From NCBI RefSeq assembly GCF_963678635.1, contig NW_026971189.1, forward strand, positions 1-50,000: 50,000 nucleotides of DNA. Direction: 5' to 3'. Numbering within the stretch: the first letter of the stretch is position 1; every line of letters begins with the position of its first letter. The stretch is from Symsagittifera roscoffensis (lineage: Eukaryota > Xenacoelomorpha > Acoela > Convolutidae). The translations under genes were made by a program, and so were the position numbers. Below, in pieces: positions 1-8,682 of the stretch. The notes under the pieces were generated by a model. That model was given only the letters and a program-made list of their open reading frames with translations, did no database searches and was not told where the DNA came from.

Positions 1-91
1 CCATCGAGTTGCCCAAAAATATGCAATCTTTTTTACTACTACTAGGACGTCTCCTCTTTCTTTCTCTCTCTCTCTTTCTCTCTCTAGGCAA

Positions 92-457
92 TCAACCCAT
101 TCGTTGAGGTATGCCCTCCGTTCTGTGGATGTTTGTGAAATGGCGTGTAATGTTTGTCGCGGATCTAAATCCTCGGCATATCGGACAAAGTTTCACTTTT
201 CGGTCACTTCTTAGTGACAACTTGATGACCTTTTTTGGCGTGAATATGCGGCTTTTTGCAGGTCTTCTTGTGGATATTCGTTTTTGAGTCCGACTTGAAG
301 GTTGCACTGCATTTTTTCCATTTATCTTATCTTGTGATTGTACCGTGTTTGACTCACATGGTTTGACAGTACTGCCGATAATTAGGAAGTTTCGGCAAAC
401 ACTGTGCAGGTGCCCGGGTCGAGGGGTCCCAGACTCATGTCCAGACTTTCGCGACAA
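92..457 (-). CDS. Hypothetical protein with a C2H2-like zinc finger (left flank)
   Basis: Open frame of 121 codons in the DNA outside the Polinton. Near its C-terminal end it reads CPICRGFRSATNITRHFTNIH, a Cys-x2-Cys followed 11 residues later by His-x4-His, which resembles a C2H2 finger with a slightly short loop. The N-terminal part overlaps the degenerate repeat at 436-484, so the start is doubtful. The DNA just beyond the C-terminal end (about 57-87) is a pyrimidine-rich CTCTCT tract ending in TAG on the forward strand. It could be an exon or a transposase relic; no family is assigned. Confidence 0.25.
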   Translation of the reverse strand: MSRKSGHESGTPRPGHLHSVCRNFLIIGSTVKPCESNTVQSQDKINGKNAVQPSSRTQKRISTRRPAKSRIFTPKKVIKLSLRSDRKVKLCPICRGFRSATNITRHFTNIHRTEGIPQRMG

Positions 458-506
458 AATTTTGGCATGTCCAGACTTTCGCGAATAGAACCTGGCCTTT
501 CGCGAT
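436..506. repeat. Target-site repeat, left part
   Basis: CATGTCCAGACTTTCGCGA occurs at 436-454 and again at 466-484, with a further CTTTCGCGA near 498. The same motif family resumes on the other side of the Polinton (22005-22230), for example TATGTCCAGACTCTCGTGA near 22071. The Polinton therefore landed inside a pre-existing degenerate short tandem repeat. Confidence 0.75.
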
Positions 507-512
507 CATGAT
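507..512. repeat. Polinton target-site duplication, left copy (CATGAT)
   Basis: CATGAT directly precedes the AG that opens the left inverted repeat. The identical hexamer follows the right end at 21999-22004. Six-base duplications are the known signature of Polinton integration. Confidence 0.93.
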
Positions 513-740
513 AGTAGTATTGTAATCCGCCGTGTGTCCTTAGGGGGGGGGGTCTTTTCGACGGTAGGGGTCTTTGGGGTCCTACCAAAAGTAGGGTCCA
601 AAAGGACCCATCTTTTTTAAAGACCCCAAAGTACCCTGCCCGAAATAAAAAGACCCCTCTCTTAGGACACCCGACATACAAAATACTTTGGTATTTATTT
701 TCGCGCGGTGGTTAAATTTAATCTCTTCCAAACTTTCTCA
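513..740 (+). repeat. Polinton left terminal inverted repeat
   Basis: About 228 bp, reverse-complementary to 21774-21998 with roughly five substitutions and small length differences in the G/C runs. It begins AGTAGTATTG, matching the AG start known for Polintons. It holds nested inverted arms: CTTTGGGGTC (572-581) against GACCCCAAAG (622-631), enclosing two small hairpins, CCTAC-caaaa-GTAGG (581-595) and GGGTCC-aaaa-GGACCC (594-609). Longer imperfect arms at about 533-570 and 633-670 extend the stem. Confidence 0.93.
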
Positions 741-939
741 CTGTTCAACTAAATAAGTTTGAGACCTCATTAAAAAACTGACCTGCTTGAGAAGGACGAA
801 GAACGTGACAAATAATAAGAGGGTAAGAAGGTAAGGAGGACTTGATAAATAATAGATAAAGTAACATATAAAAAATAAAAAAAAATAAAATAAAAACGGA
901 ATGTTGACAGGAGTACGGATAGGAGAGCAGAGGAAGGGT
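741..939. other. AT-rich spacer inside the left inverted repeat
   Basis: No convincing gene. It is A/T-rich with an A-run near 870-895. It probably holds the 3' untranslated region of the reverse-strand gene at 940-1290. Confidence 0.4.
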
Positions 940-1290
940 TTACGGCCACATCCGCATGTCGTCTTCGGTATCCGACCAAGGGACATGAAGAATACTGACT
1001 AGACGCTCCATTTGAAATTTGAAGCGCCACTCAGTACTCTCGAATCCCGCACCCAGAGACTCGCACAGCCAGAAATTTTCCATGCTCCCCACATCAACAC
1101 ACACGTATTCAAGTATGCCCTCCTTTTTCTCAAATGCAACCTCAATGTACTGCAGCTTAAAATTCGCTGCAGTGGTGGCCGGGGTAAACTCTACGGTCAC
1201 ACCAAAGATATTTTTGCCTTCTGGAGTTCCAGGTCCCACATAAGGCAAATCAATGGGTTACTCGTGGAGACCACCAAAGGGAATATCCAT
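940..1290 (-). pseudogene. Polinton small protein, unassigned
   Basis: Reverse-strand frame from an ATG at 1288-1290, which reads MDIPFGGLHE and then an in-frame TAA. The same frame continues for about 105 more residues to a stop at 940-942. The continuation is soluble and mixed alpha/beta in composition, with VEFTPATTAANFKLQYIEV and an acidic end (SDTEDDMRMWP). The uninterrupted frame on both sides of the stop suggests a single recent nonsense mutation. It is the outermost gene, diverging from the forward-strand gene cluster starting at 1412. I do not recognise the family; its place suggests an accessory Polinton gene. Confidence 0.5.
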
Positions 1291-1411
1291 CTAAACACAT
1301 GAAAATAGGTTGAAATCATTAGTTAGAAATCCTTTAAACTACAGTTCATTAATAAAGTCACATTAACATCCATTAATAACGATTGTAAACAGTCAAACAT
1401 TTGATGTGAAA

Positions 1412-1939
1412 ATGTCTTCTATAGAAGATAAAGACCTGTTGATCAAAAACAAACTCAGCAAAATGAGTTTATTAGGAAATTGGCATACTGAAGATATTGA
1501 TAGTGAACGATTAAAATTCTCTGTTTTTTCAACTGGTTCTTGGTAAAAAAACATGCACATTCACAATCGTCATATAGTGTTTATTTCTCGGTGGAAAGAA
1601 GTGGCAAATCATGCATTCAAGGAATACGAGCAAAGTTGTAAAGAACAATTTTATTTGAGCGAGCTATTGCAAATAACCTGGTGCATTTTTGCGAAGCAAA
1701 AATATGGAAAAGCGACCGATCTATCGCTTGTTACTTATGAAAATGTTTTTGATTACTCGTATGATTTTGAGTCAATTCTGATTGAAAAAGGACTGGAAAG
1801 AAAAATTCGACTTTGTTTCAATAAACTGTCGAAATACCGAAAACTACCCGTGGTTTACTTAAACATATATCAAAGAGATATAGGAGTGAGTAAGTGGTAT
1901 CTAGAAGGTTACTTTCATTTCCACTGGCTTGAAATCTAG
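1412..1939 (+). pseudogene. Polinton hypothetical protein A
   Basis: Starts at ATG 1412 (MSSIEDKDLLIKNKLS). An in-frame TAA at 1544-1546 interrupts the frame, which then stays open to 1939, about 176 codons in all. The distal part is rich in aromatic and charged residues (EQFYLSELLQITWCIFAKQ; FHFHWLEI at the end). No domain is recognised. It is first in a run of same-strand, tightly packed genes (1412-3420), with only 31 bases to the next ATG, as expected for compact virus-like gene order. A shorter protein could still start at the ATG at 1553. Confidence 0.55.
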
Positions 1940-1970
1940 CAGGTCGGAGAAGTGCTGGAAAAAATAAAAA

Positions 1971-2408
1971 ATGAAATTGGAAAAACGTAGAGTTACTTCA
2001 AAAGACTTGGAAATTATTCATGAAATTTTTATTACTTTGAAAAAAACCTATCAGGAAAACACCAACCGTCGAACTTCTTTCTTAGCTGCATGTTCACTGT
2101 TTTTCTTCTCAACTACTAATGATATAAATTACGTTGTTGCTATCAAGTTGAGACCCTATGGGGGTCTGATCGGTATAGACAATTCTTCTTTGGATAAATA
2201 TTTAAATGATTCTAAAATTTTACGAATGCATGCTATTTTACACGATGCCGCCGGTTTTGTCCGCGAAGTTTAAAACACTGGTCCCACATACTGCTATGTT
2301 TTACCATGGAAATGCAACAGTAGTCTGATTGGTCACTTGAGTAGAATTACGTTTTGTTTGTATATCAAACTGAAGAAACCGAAACTCTACCAATTATTAG
2401 AATGCTGA
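1971..2408 (+). pseudogene. Polinton hypothetical protein B
   Basis: Frame of 146 codons from ATG 1971, broken by one in-frame TAA at 2271-2273. Before the stop it reads RMHAILHDAAGFVREV. After it, the same frame holds a Cys- and aromatic-rich stretch (TGPTYCYVLPWKCNSS) and a hydrophobic segment, LIGHLSRITFCLYIKL, that could be membrane-associated. The terminal TGA (2406-2408) overlaps the ATG of the next gene (2402), so the two genes were translated in different frames from overlapping DNA. The function is unknown. Confidence 0.55.
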
Positions 2409-2974
2409 AGGAAAGATCAGTTGTGTTGGATTTTGAGGGATTTCGACACCAGAAAAACACATTTATAGTAAAAAAATTAGCTATAACAACTTCCGACTGC
2501 AGTGATTCCCTAATTTTTCTACCTCCAGTTAATTTCAATTCCCTTCCAAAATCTGAACAAAAAGCCTACAACTGCCTGACAAATTATTTGCACGGACTTC
2601 ATTGGGATAGCGGTGATAATTTATACCTGAATTTGAACCAAATCATTCAAAGTTTTGTCTTAAGAAACCTCAATGCTGTATTCTACGCGAAAGGAAAAGA
2701 AAAAGCTGATTTTTTATCCAAATACTTAGACCGCAAAGTAATGAATCTCGACGATTTGGGCTGTCCACGAGTCGAACATTTATATTTCAAGAAATTTGTG
2801 AATTGTAACAAACACCTACCGCACCATAACTCTAAAAATTATTGTGCATTAAAAAAGTCAAAAGCGTTCTATGATTGGTTGAAAAATGAGTGTCAACAAC
2901 GAGCGTCAGGGGAAGGTGGAGAGATACATATCTTCAAATTCAGTTCTTTGTGCTTGGATGACACCAGAAAGTAA
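2402..2974 (+). CDS. Polinton hypothetical protein C, possible DEDD-like fold
   Basis: Intact frame of 190 codons. The ATG at 2402 was chosen because it overlaps the previous stop. An early VVLDFEGF (residues 7-14) looks like the Asp-x-Glu motif I of DEDD exonucleases. Later it has FYAKGKEKADFLSKYL and a Cys/His cluster (NCNKHLPHHNSKNYC). The combination of an N-terminal beta strand ending in DFE and a downstream lysine-rich helix suggests, but does not prove, an RNase H/DEDD fold. Further catalytic acidic residues were not placed with confidence. Its last 89 bases overlap the next gene. Confidence 0.6.
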   Translation: MLKERSVVLDFEGFRHQKNTFIVKKLAITTSDCSDSLIFLPPVNFNSLPKSEQKAYNCLTNYLHGLHWDSGDNLYLNLNQIIQSFVLRNLNAVFYAKGKEKADFLSKYLDRKVMNLDDLGCPRVEHLYFKKFVNCNKHLPHHNSKNYCALKKSKAFYDWLKNECQQRASGEGGEIHIFKFSSLCLDDTRK

Positions 2975-3233
2975 CATAAAGTTTTCATTGACCAGGATTG
3001 AACGCATTGATTGTAGAGGCCAAGTAGTTCAACGAAAAAAAAAACAAGTTACATTTCCTGAAGAAGAGATGTGCACTTTGAGGAGGTTCTTCCCCGTGAT
3101 TGACCAATTCATCTACTTTCAACGATTCAAATACATCAGTAATGTTACCCAGCATGCGCGGTCTTTGTCTTCCCAAGCTAGTCTTAGTGCCCAAACGTCA
3201 ACCAGGAGTTCAAATGGATCTAACCAGCAGTGA
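2886..3233 (+). CDS. Polinton hypothetical protein D, possible ssDNA-binding (PC4-like)
   Basis: Intact 115-codon frame from ATG 2886, overlapping the previous gene by 89 bases and the next by 20. The middle reads NIKFSLTRIERIDCRGQ, then basic residues (QRKKK), then PEEEMCTLRRFFPVIDQFI. This strand-strand-basic loop-helix order is reminiscent of PC4-type single-strand DNA-binding domains, but no diagnostic motif is certain. The C-terminus is Ser/Gln-rich and low complexity. An ssDNA-binding role would suit a protein-primed replicon; this is inference. Confidence 0.45.
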   Translation: MSVNNERQGKVERYISSNSVLCAWMTPESNIKFSLTRIERIDCRGQVVQRKKKQVTFPEEEMCTLRRFFPVIDQFIYFQRFKYISNVTQHARSLSSQASLSAQTSTRSSNGSNQQ

Positions 3234-3420
3234 ACTACCCAATGAGATTCAAAAAATAACAAGAGAAGATTCTGTGAAAAAAATTGTGTATCATGCCAAA
3301 ACTGATCATGTACCAGCCAATTATGTTTTGGAAATGCACTATGATTTTGATGATGATAATAAACCGAGTGTCTATACAGGTTATACACGATATGAAATTT
3401 ATTACTGTTCAGATGCTTAA
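3214..3420 (+). CDS. Polinton small acidic hypothetical protein
   Basis: A 68-residue frame from ATG 3214 (MDLTSSELPNEIQKIT) to the TAA at 3418-3420. An acidic stretch, MHYDFDDDNKPSVYTGY, lies near the end. It overlaps the preceding gene by 20 bases in another frame. Upstream open sequence in the same frame (from about 3100) lies entirely within the previous gene, so the internal ATG is preferred. No family is recognised. Confidence 0.45.
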   Translation: MDLTSSELPNEIQKITREDSVKKIVYHAKTDHVPANYVLEMHYDFDDDNKPSVYTGYTRYEIYYCSDA

Positions 3421-3628
3421 TTAATTATTTTATATACGTATATATATTTTTTAATTCTGCAAGTTCGAGAGTGAGAGAAAGCGGTAGGGAAATTTAAATG
3501 AATGACACAGTAGTTGACGAGACTGAGGAACTATAGTTACCGATTTTGTGTATGACGAAAATCAAATGGAGAAAAAATCATAGAAATTTTGCAATAACGT
3601 GACTGTACCACGGTCTGAAGTAGTTTTC

Positions 3629-3775
3629 ATGTCACAATTGGTGTTAGTTCTGATTTTATTGGCTTTTTGTATCTTTAAACTTTCATTAACGCAGTTAACT
3701 TGTGAAGAAACCTCAGTTTGGTTCTCAATTTTATCGGGTTTAGTTGGTTATGTTTTTCCAAATCCAAGAATATGA
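3629..3775 (+). CDS. Polinton 48-residue membrane protein
   Basis: Short frame, ATG 3629 to TGA 3773-3775. It begins MSQLVLVLILLAFCIFKLSL, a clear hydrophobic membrane segment. A second apolar stretch, VWFSILSGLVGYVF, lies near the C-terminus. The stop overlaps the next gene's start as ATGA (3772-3775), so the start of the packaging ATPase is probably ATG 3772. Small membrane proteins next to packaging ATPases are common in double-jelly-roll viruses; the role here is inference. The sequence is intact despite its length. Confidence 0.65.
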   Translation: MSQLVLVLILLAFCIFKLSLTQLTCEETSVWFSILSGLVGYVFPNPRI

Positions 3776-4578
3776 ATAAAGTTATTGATACATCTACGAG
3801 ACTTTTTTTAGCCATCCTGGGCCCCTCGGGTTCTGGAAAAACAGAGCTGATATTCAAATTGTTGAAAGGAAAAACATTTTATCCCAAATATCAAAGAGCC
3901 CTATACTTTTACAAAGAGATTCAGCCTCTATATAGTGAAAAATCCAATACCCACAGCATTGATCTAATTTTCATGAAATTCAATGGCTTTGACAGTTTGC
4001 GAAACCTTGAAAACATTCTTCTAGTTTTTGATGATTCATGCGAAGAAATCTATAACGATAAAGACTTTGTCAAACTTGCAACAGCAGGAAGACACCGAGG
4101 ACTAGATGTAGTATATGCCATGGATGAAACAATTTTTGTTGACAATGTACCAACCGGTCTCAAAGCAGCATTGTTTTTGAATGATATACAACAGCAAACT
4201 AAAATACTACACAACCTTACTTACATAATGATTTTATCCGCTCTCGAACTTACCGAAGAGTCTGTTATTAACAAGTATGCCAAACACGCGGTTCAGTCAA
4301 AGATTAAAGAACAGGCCCAACGAAGAACCAAAAGTCCAACCAAATCTCCGTCAACCTTGGGCAAAACAAAAACCCTTGACAGTAGTAAGCCATCAACAAG
4401 TTCAAAACAAATCAAACGACTCAAAACAAGAAAGAAAGCCACCACGGAAAGAGTCAAAGAAAGAGAGAAAGACGAAGACGACACTGAATCGTACGGTACG
4501 CCCTATAGCGATTCAGATTCTTCAACGTCAGAAAAGACGGAGACGAAAAGTAAAAGATGGGAAACCTACACCAACTGA
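3772..4578 (+). CDS. A32/FtsK-HerA-type DNA-packaging ATPase
   Basis: Intact 268-residue protein. Walker A is GPSGSGKT (residues 17-24). Walker B is ILLVFDD (82-88), followed by TAGRHRGLDVVYAMDE, matching the sensor region of the A32-like family. Established role: ATP-driven packaging of the genome into the capsid. The last 90 or so residues are a low-complexity Lys/Ser/Thr/Asp tail, and this DNA also encodes the N-terminus of the integrase in another frame (overlap 4277-4578). A longer start at 3718 is possible but would overlap the small membrane gene more deeply, so ATG 3772 is preferred. It is one of the few unbroken long Polinton genes here. Confidence 0.92.
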   Translation: MNKVIDTSTRLFLAILGPSGSGKTELIFKLLKGKTFYPKYQRALYFYKEIQPLYSEKSNTHSIDLIFMKFNGFDSLRNLENILLVFDDSCEEIYNDKDFVKLATAGRHRGLDVVYAMDETIFVDNVPTGLKAALFLNDIQQQTKILHNLTYIMILSALELTEESVINKYAKHAVQSKIKEQAQRRTKSPTKSPSTLGKTKTLDSSKPSTSSKQIKRLKTRKKATTERVKEREKDEDDTESYGTPYSDSDSSTSEKTETKSKRWETYTN

Positions 4579-5500
4579 GGAAAAACTTTTGAAAAAGAGT
4601 TACACAGATAAAGGACCAGCATTGTTCGCCAGTGTTAAAATTTTGAAGGCTACAACGGTCATACCAAGACGAAAAGTTAAACATTTTTTACATACAAAAC
4701 CATCTCATACAAAATACCGAACAGTTCGCCGCAAAATAGCTCGGCTTAAAGTGATAGTTTATGACATAAACGAAATATGGTCAATCGATTTGGCATATGT
4801 TGATAAACTAGCAAAACACATCAAAGATATCAAATATCTTTTAGTTGCAGTAGATCGCATGTTCCGTTATCTTCGCGTGCAGCCACTGAAATCAAAGTAT
4901 GCCACAACAACTGCAGAAGCGTTCAATCAAATGATAAAGACAGAGAAACAGAAAAAAGTCTGGTTAGATTAAGGCACCGAGTTCAAGGGGTCATTCAAAA
5001 CTTTATGTGAGAAAAAGGGTATCAAAACATACACAACAGAGAGTGAAAAGAAGTCCACTTTCGCCGAGAGGAACATTCGATCACTAAAAAGTTTGATTTA
5101 TAAGTATTTGGAGGACAAATGGACCTACTCTTACATCGATAAGCTTCAAGACTTTGTCAACACAATAAATTCGAGAACAAACCCCGTCATCAAATTAGCC
5201 CGCAATAAAGTGACAAAAAAGGATGTTCCACGTCTAATTTCATCAGGAGCGGAACAATCATTGAAACTAGTTCGTCGACCAAAGCTCTACGTTGGCGATT
5301 TTGTGAGAATAGCAAAAATTGACATCCCTTTTCGAAAAGGTTATAAACAATCCTTCACTGACGAAGTTTTTGAATTATTTGACATATCAACAAGGAACCC
5401 ACCGACTTATAATCTTATCGACGCTGATAGAGAACCAATAGAGGGTAAATTTTATGAGCCCGAACTAATCAGAGTATTGGAAAAGGAAGGGTCAAGCTAA
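4277..5500 (+). pseudogene. Polinton retroviral-type integrase (one in-frame stop)
   Basis: Frame of about 407 codons. The first 95 residues are basic and low complexity and overlap the ATPase gene. The core has the first catalytic Asp in IWSIDLAYVD (D171) and the second in VWLD (D231). The third acidic residue is the Glu in FAERNIRSLK (about 33 residues after D231). An in-frame TAA (4970-4972) follows D231 directly, splitting the core. The C-terminal part, YVGDFVRIAK through GKFYEPELIRVLE, is the SH3-like DNA-binding tail typical of Polinton integrases. Role: integration with 6-bp duplication. The minor capsid ATG lies three bases past the stop. As it stands the protein lacks the third catalytic residue. 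Confidence 0.9.
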
Positions 5501-5503
5501 ACA

Positions 5504-6383
5504 ATGTCTAGCAACTTTGGAGGTGACAAAGATTCCTTTAGTATTACATTGGTGTCATCAGCCTCAATGAATATCTTGATTGACAACTCACTAGCGAGTT
5601 TTAAAAACCTGCTGAGTGAAGATATCGATCTGCAAGGCGAATGGAGAGTTGCATTGTCAGAAATAACGTTTCCCACTCATTTTAACAATGTAACAGATAC
5701 TAAAATAGTGTACTATAAAAAAGACAAAGTTAGAGCAAGTCTTAAAGTGGCAAAAGATAAAATATCTAGACCCATATGATGGAGAAAAAATTGAAATAAC
5801 AAAAGATGAATATGGAGAAATCGAGAAATTATTCAACGAAATCAACCGGAAGATTGATCTTGATAATTTCACTTATAGCATCGACCCCATTACCAAACAT
5901 CTTTCAATTTGGATGCATTATTGGGAAGGCATTACCTTTGAGAGCCCACAAATTTCTAGTATTTTAGGTTTCAAAGGTATAAGAGATGGAACGGGCTACC
6001 ATATCGGCTATAAAGAATCCAGTCATATCCATAGCACTCTCACATCGCAAAACTTCATTTCCGACTACCCTGTCGATATCTCTGCTGGAACCCAAATGAT
6101 GTTTATCTACTTGGATATAATCCATTATCAGATTGTGGGTGACACCAAAGCACCGTTGCTCATAGTCACTGATACTAATCGACGAGTGAAAAACGGTTAC
6201 GTTTGCAGCATTGAACCAAATCATCGCAAAGTTTTTAGCAACTTAGATTATAAAAAACTCCTCGTGAATAACATCCAGAGCATTGCAGTAAGACTACGAA
6301 CAGAAACCGGTAGACTTGTACCATTTGCGGTAGGAGGAGGAAAAGTTGTTTTGACTTTAAAATTTCAAAAGTTTTCTGATTAA
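5504..6383 (+). pseudogene. Polinton minor capsid protein (penton-like), frame broken
   Basis: Begins MSSNFGGDKDSFSITLVSSA at ATG 5504. The first segment ends at 5779 and the coding pattern moves to another frame at about 5755-5775. From there it continues through YSIDPITKHLSIW and FESPQISSILGFKG to the stop at 6381-6383, about 293 codons overall. The order, position and conserved N-terminal strand pattern (WRVALSEITFP) match the Polinton single-jelly-roll minor capsid protein, which forms capsid vertices in related viruses. A single-base frame change is enough to explain the break. The flanking genes are 3 and 4 bases away, so the cluster is very compact. Confidence 0.85.
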
Positions 6384-6387
6384 GATT

Positions 6388-6810
6388 ATGGAGGATTACT
6401 ATCATAATCAAGCGACCATGCCTCACTTCTCAGGACATTACAGACAGCGGGGTAGTGGCTTTGGTGCTCTGGCTATGGGTATTGGACGAGTAGCACTTCC
6501 GTTAGCTCGGAAATTTATAGTACCAGCAGCAAAATGTATTGGAAAAGAATTACTTGTTCAAGCAGCAACCGAATTAATAGACACAGCAACCAAGAAGAAA
6601 ACGCCCAAACAAGCCTTGAAAAACATAGTAAAAAACACAATCAAAAAACAAGTTGGAGCTGGACGCAGTAAGTCCCATATGAGCAGAAAACGGAAGACAG
6701 CAACAACAACAACAACAAGAAAAAGAAAAACAAAAGCTCTCATTCCAAAGAAACGAACTCCACTCAGAAGTCGCTCCAAGTTTTGCACCAAAGTACGAAA
6801 TGATTTCTAA
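6388..6810 (+). CDS. Polinton basic Gly/Ala-rich virion-type protein
   Basis: Intact 140-residue frame between the two capsid genes. An early segment, RGSGFGALAMGIGRVALP, and the following PAAKCIGKELLVQ are apolar and amphipathic. The C-terminal half is strongly basic (RKRKT, KKKTPKQALKN, KKRTPLRSR). The last 11 bases overlap the major capsid ATG in another frame. Location and composition suggest a packaged DNA-binding or membrane-active minor virion protein, as seen at this place in other Polintons; the exact role is inference. I do not assign a named family. Confidence 0.65.
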   Translation: MEDYYHNQATMPHFSGHYRQRGSGFGALAMGIGRVALPLARKFIVPAAKCIGKELLVQAATELIDTATKKKTPKQALKNIVKNTIKKQVGAGRSKSHMSRKRKTATTTTTRKRKTKALIPKKRTPLRSRSKFCTKVRNDF

Positions 6811-8115
6811 TTTATTGCAAACTGAAGCAACTCACAGCTCATTAGATTTATTTGAAAAACCTCCTCTACTCGTTACATTTGAAAATGCGTTCACTCAAAA
6901 AAATGGTCCATCTTATTCACCTGATGGTCCTATGCTCGAATTTGAAGTTTTAGTAGATAGAAACAACTCTATCGATCTTCAACGAACTCGCTTGGAGATT
7001 GTAGCACGCGTTGTTCAAAATAATGGTAATGTACTGCGAACTCATGCTACAGAGGCAGCACAACGAGACACCCCATATTTGGTTAACAATCCACTTTGAT
7101 CTTTATTTTCCGAATGCACAATGTCCTTGAATGGAGAAAAAATTTCAACAATCAATGCCAATTTTGCCCATAAGAGTTTCATTGAGACCGAATTTTCACA
7201 TGGTAATAATGCAAAGAAAACATGGCTTGCTTGTCGAGGTTATTATTATGAAGATAATCCATCAGGTTTTGATGGTGCTAATGGGCGAGCTGAAGATGTC
7301 GCTGAACGTAAGCAAATCGTAGCTGCATCAACCGAATTGCGTTTCTTTGGTAAAATTGCTTGTGATTTTTTATCATGTGACAAACATCTTATCAGCGGTG
7401 TTACAATAAGACTTTCTCTGAGACGATCTCCTAATGACTTTGTTATCATGTCTGAGCATAGAGATAAACATTATCTTGTTAAAATCACTGAGGCTAACCT
7501 ATATGAGCGCAAAATGACAGTAACCAATTTTGTGCTATCGTCGATAGAAAAAACTCTGTTGAAAACACCCGCAATATACAATTATACTGAAGTTTTACCG
7601 AGAACTTTTTGGCCACAACTGGTGTGCAAAGCTGGCGACAAGAAGACGTTTTTGCCAAAGAGCCAGTTCGTCGAATGATTTTAGCAATGAGGTCGAATAC
7701 AGCATACCTGGGAACTAACCGAACAAACCCGTTTCATTATCAAAAATTTCAGCTGAATGAAATCATTGTTTACCGAAACGGTCGACACATTGCATGAACT
7801 CCTGTGTCAACGACTGATAACAAAAGAATTTACTATAACACATTGGAAGCTCTAGACTTTCTTTTCAACAATAGTTATGAAATCAATTTGGCTAATTATC
7901 ACAATCATTATATTATGGCATTTGATCTCACATCTACTCAGGAGGCTTCACATGGTTTTGTTCATCCTGAATTGACCAATTGCACCATTTCAGTAGAACT
8001 GAAGTTTGATGCACCGCCGGGGGAAGATGTAGAGTTACTTTTCATGGGAGAGCGTGCATTAACAGTTTACGTGCGTTCCGATAGAAAAATAGCTAAAAAC
8101 ACTCTAATGAGTTGA
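6800..8115 (+). pseudogene. Polinton major capsid protein (double jelly-roll), three breaks
   Basis: About 438 codons from ATG 6800. Family hallmarks are visible throughout: FVIMSEHRDKHYLVKI, GTNRTNPFHYQKFQLNE, KRIYYNTLEALDFLFNN, NHYIMAFDLTSTQEASH and ELTNCTISVELKFDAP. Established role: the double-jelly-roll major capsid protein shared by Polintons, virophages and adenovirus-like lineages. Breaks: TGA at 7097-7099, a one-base frame change at the T-run 7606-7610, and TGA at 7795-7797. Between breaks the reading frames are clean and highly typical, so the lesions are recent. The start overlaps the preceding gene by 11 bases; the protease frame follows 4 bases after the stop. Confidence 0.92.
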
Positions 8116-8119
8116 CTCG

Positions 8120-8566
8120 GTGAAAAAAATTGACAATTTACAGATTACTGAGCTTATTCACCGATGCAAGCATTTGAAACATCAATTTTGCGGCATTTTT
8201 CCCGCTAACTTAGCATTTAATACAATATTGAAACGTGACAATACTTTCATGATAGTGAACGCAGCAAACTCAGACCAGCCAGGAACTCATTGGTTACTGT
8301 TTGCTCAAGCTGGTGGTCAAATCTTTTTTGCAGATCCTCTTGGACGAAGCCTACACAACTATCCACATGTATACAAAAATATGCGACGTTCTATCCATGA
8401 GGGAAACCAAATACTGATGAATAAGCCAATCCAATCAGCTAACTCGGTCTCGTGCGGACTTTATTGTATTTATGTTGCCCATGTTATAATTTTATCTAAA
8501 TTTCCTATAGGTTTCAAGGTTAACGACCATGACATGATGCGTTTTGCTAAACATATGATGTTATAA
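8120..8566 (+). CDS. Adenain-like maturation cysteine protease
   Basis: Open frame of 148 codons. The triad is visible: His57 in GTHW, Asp72 in FFADPLG, Cys112 in SVSCGLYC, with an upstream Gln105 for the oxyanion hole. This is the adenovirus-protease (C5-like) family used by Polintons for capsid maturation. The frame has no ATG upstream of the catalytic core: the first usable codon after the in-frame stop at 8108-8110 is GTG at 8120, and the next Met is residue 44. Either the start codon has mutated or initiation is unusual. The length is close to, or slightly below, the family norm. It is convergent with the reverse-strand gene ending at 8683. Confidence 0.88.
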   Translation: MKKIDNLQITELIHRCKHLKHQFCGIFPANLAFNTILKRDNTFMIVNAANSDQPGTHWLLFAQAGGQIFFADPLGRSLHNYPHVYKNMRRSIHEGNQILMNKPIQSANSVSCGLYCIYVAHVIILSKFPIGFKVNDHDMMRFAKHMML

Positions 8567-8682
8567 CTTTGTGATACTGATGCATTTCTTTAATGATTTA
8601 TAATTTATTTTTAGAAAAAAACATGTTTTATGGTTGCTAGAACACTTGCCTCTGGTGTTATCGCAGACTCTAAAAACCGTTT
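8567..8682. other. Spacer between convergent Polinton genes
   Basis: 116 bp, A/T-rich, between the protease stop and the reverse-strand stop at 8683. It probably carries both polyadenylation regions. No hairpin or other signal was convincing. Confidence 0.4.
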
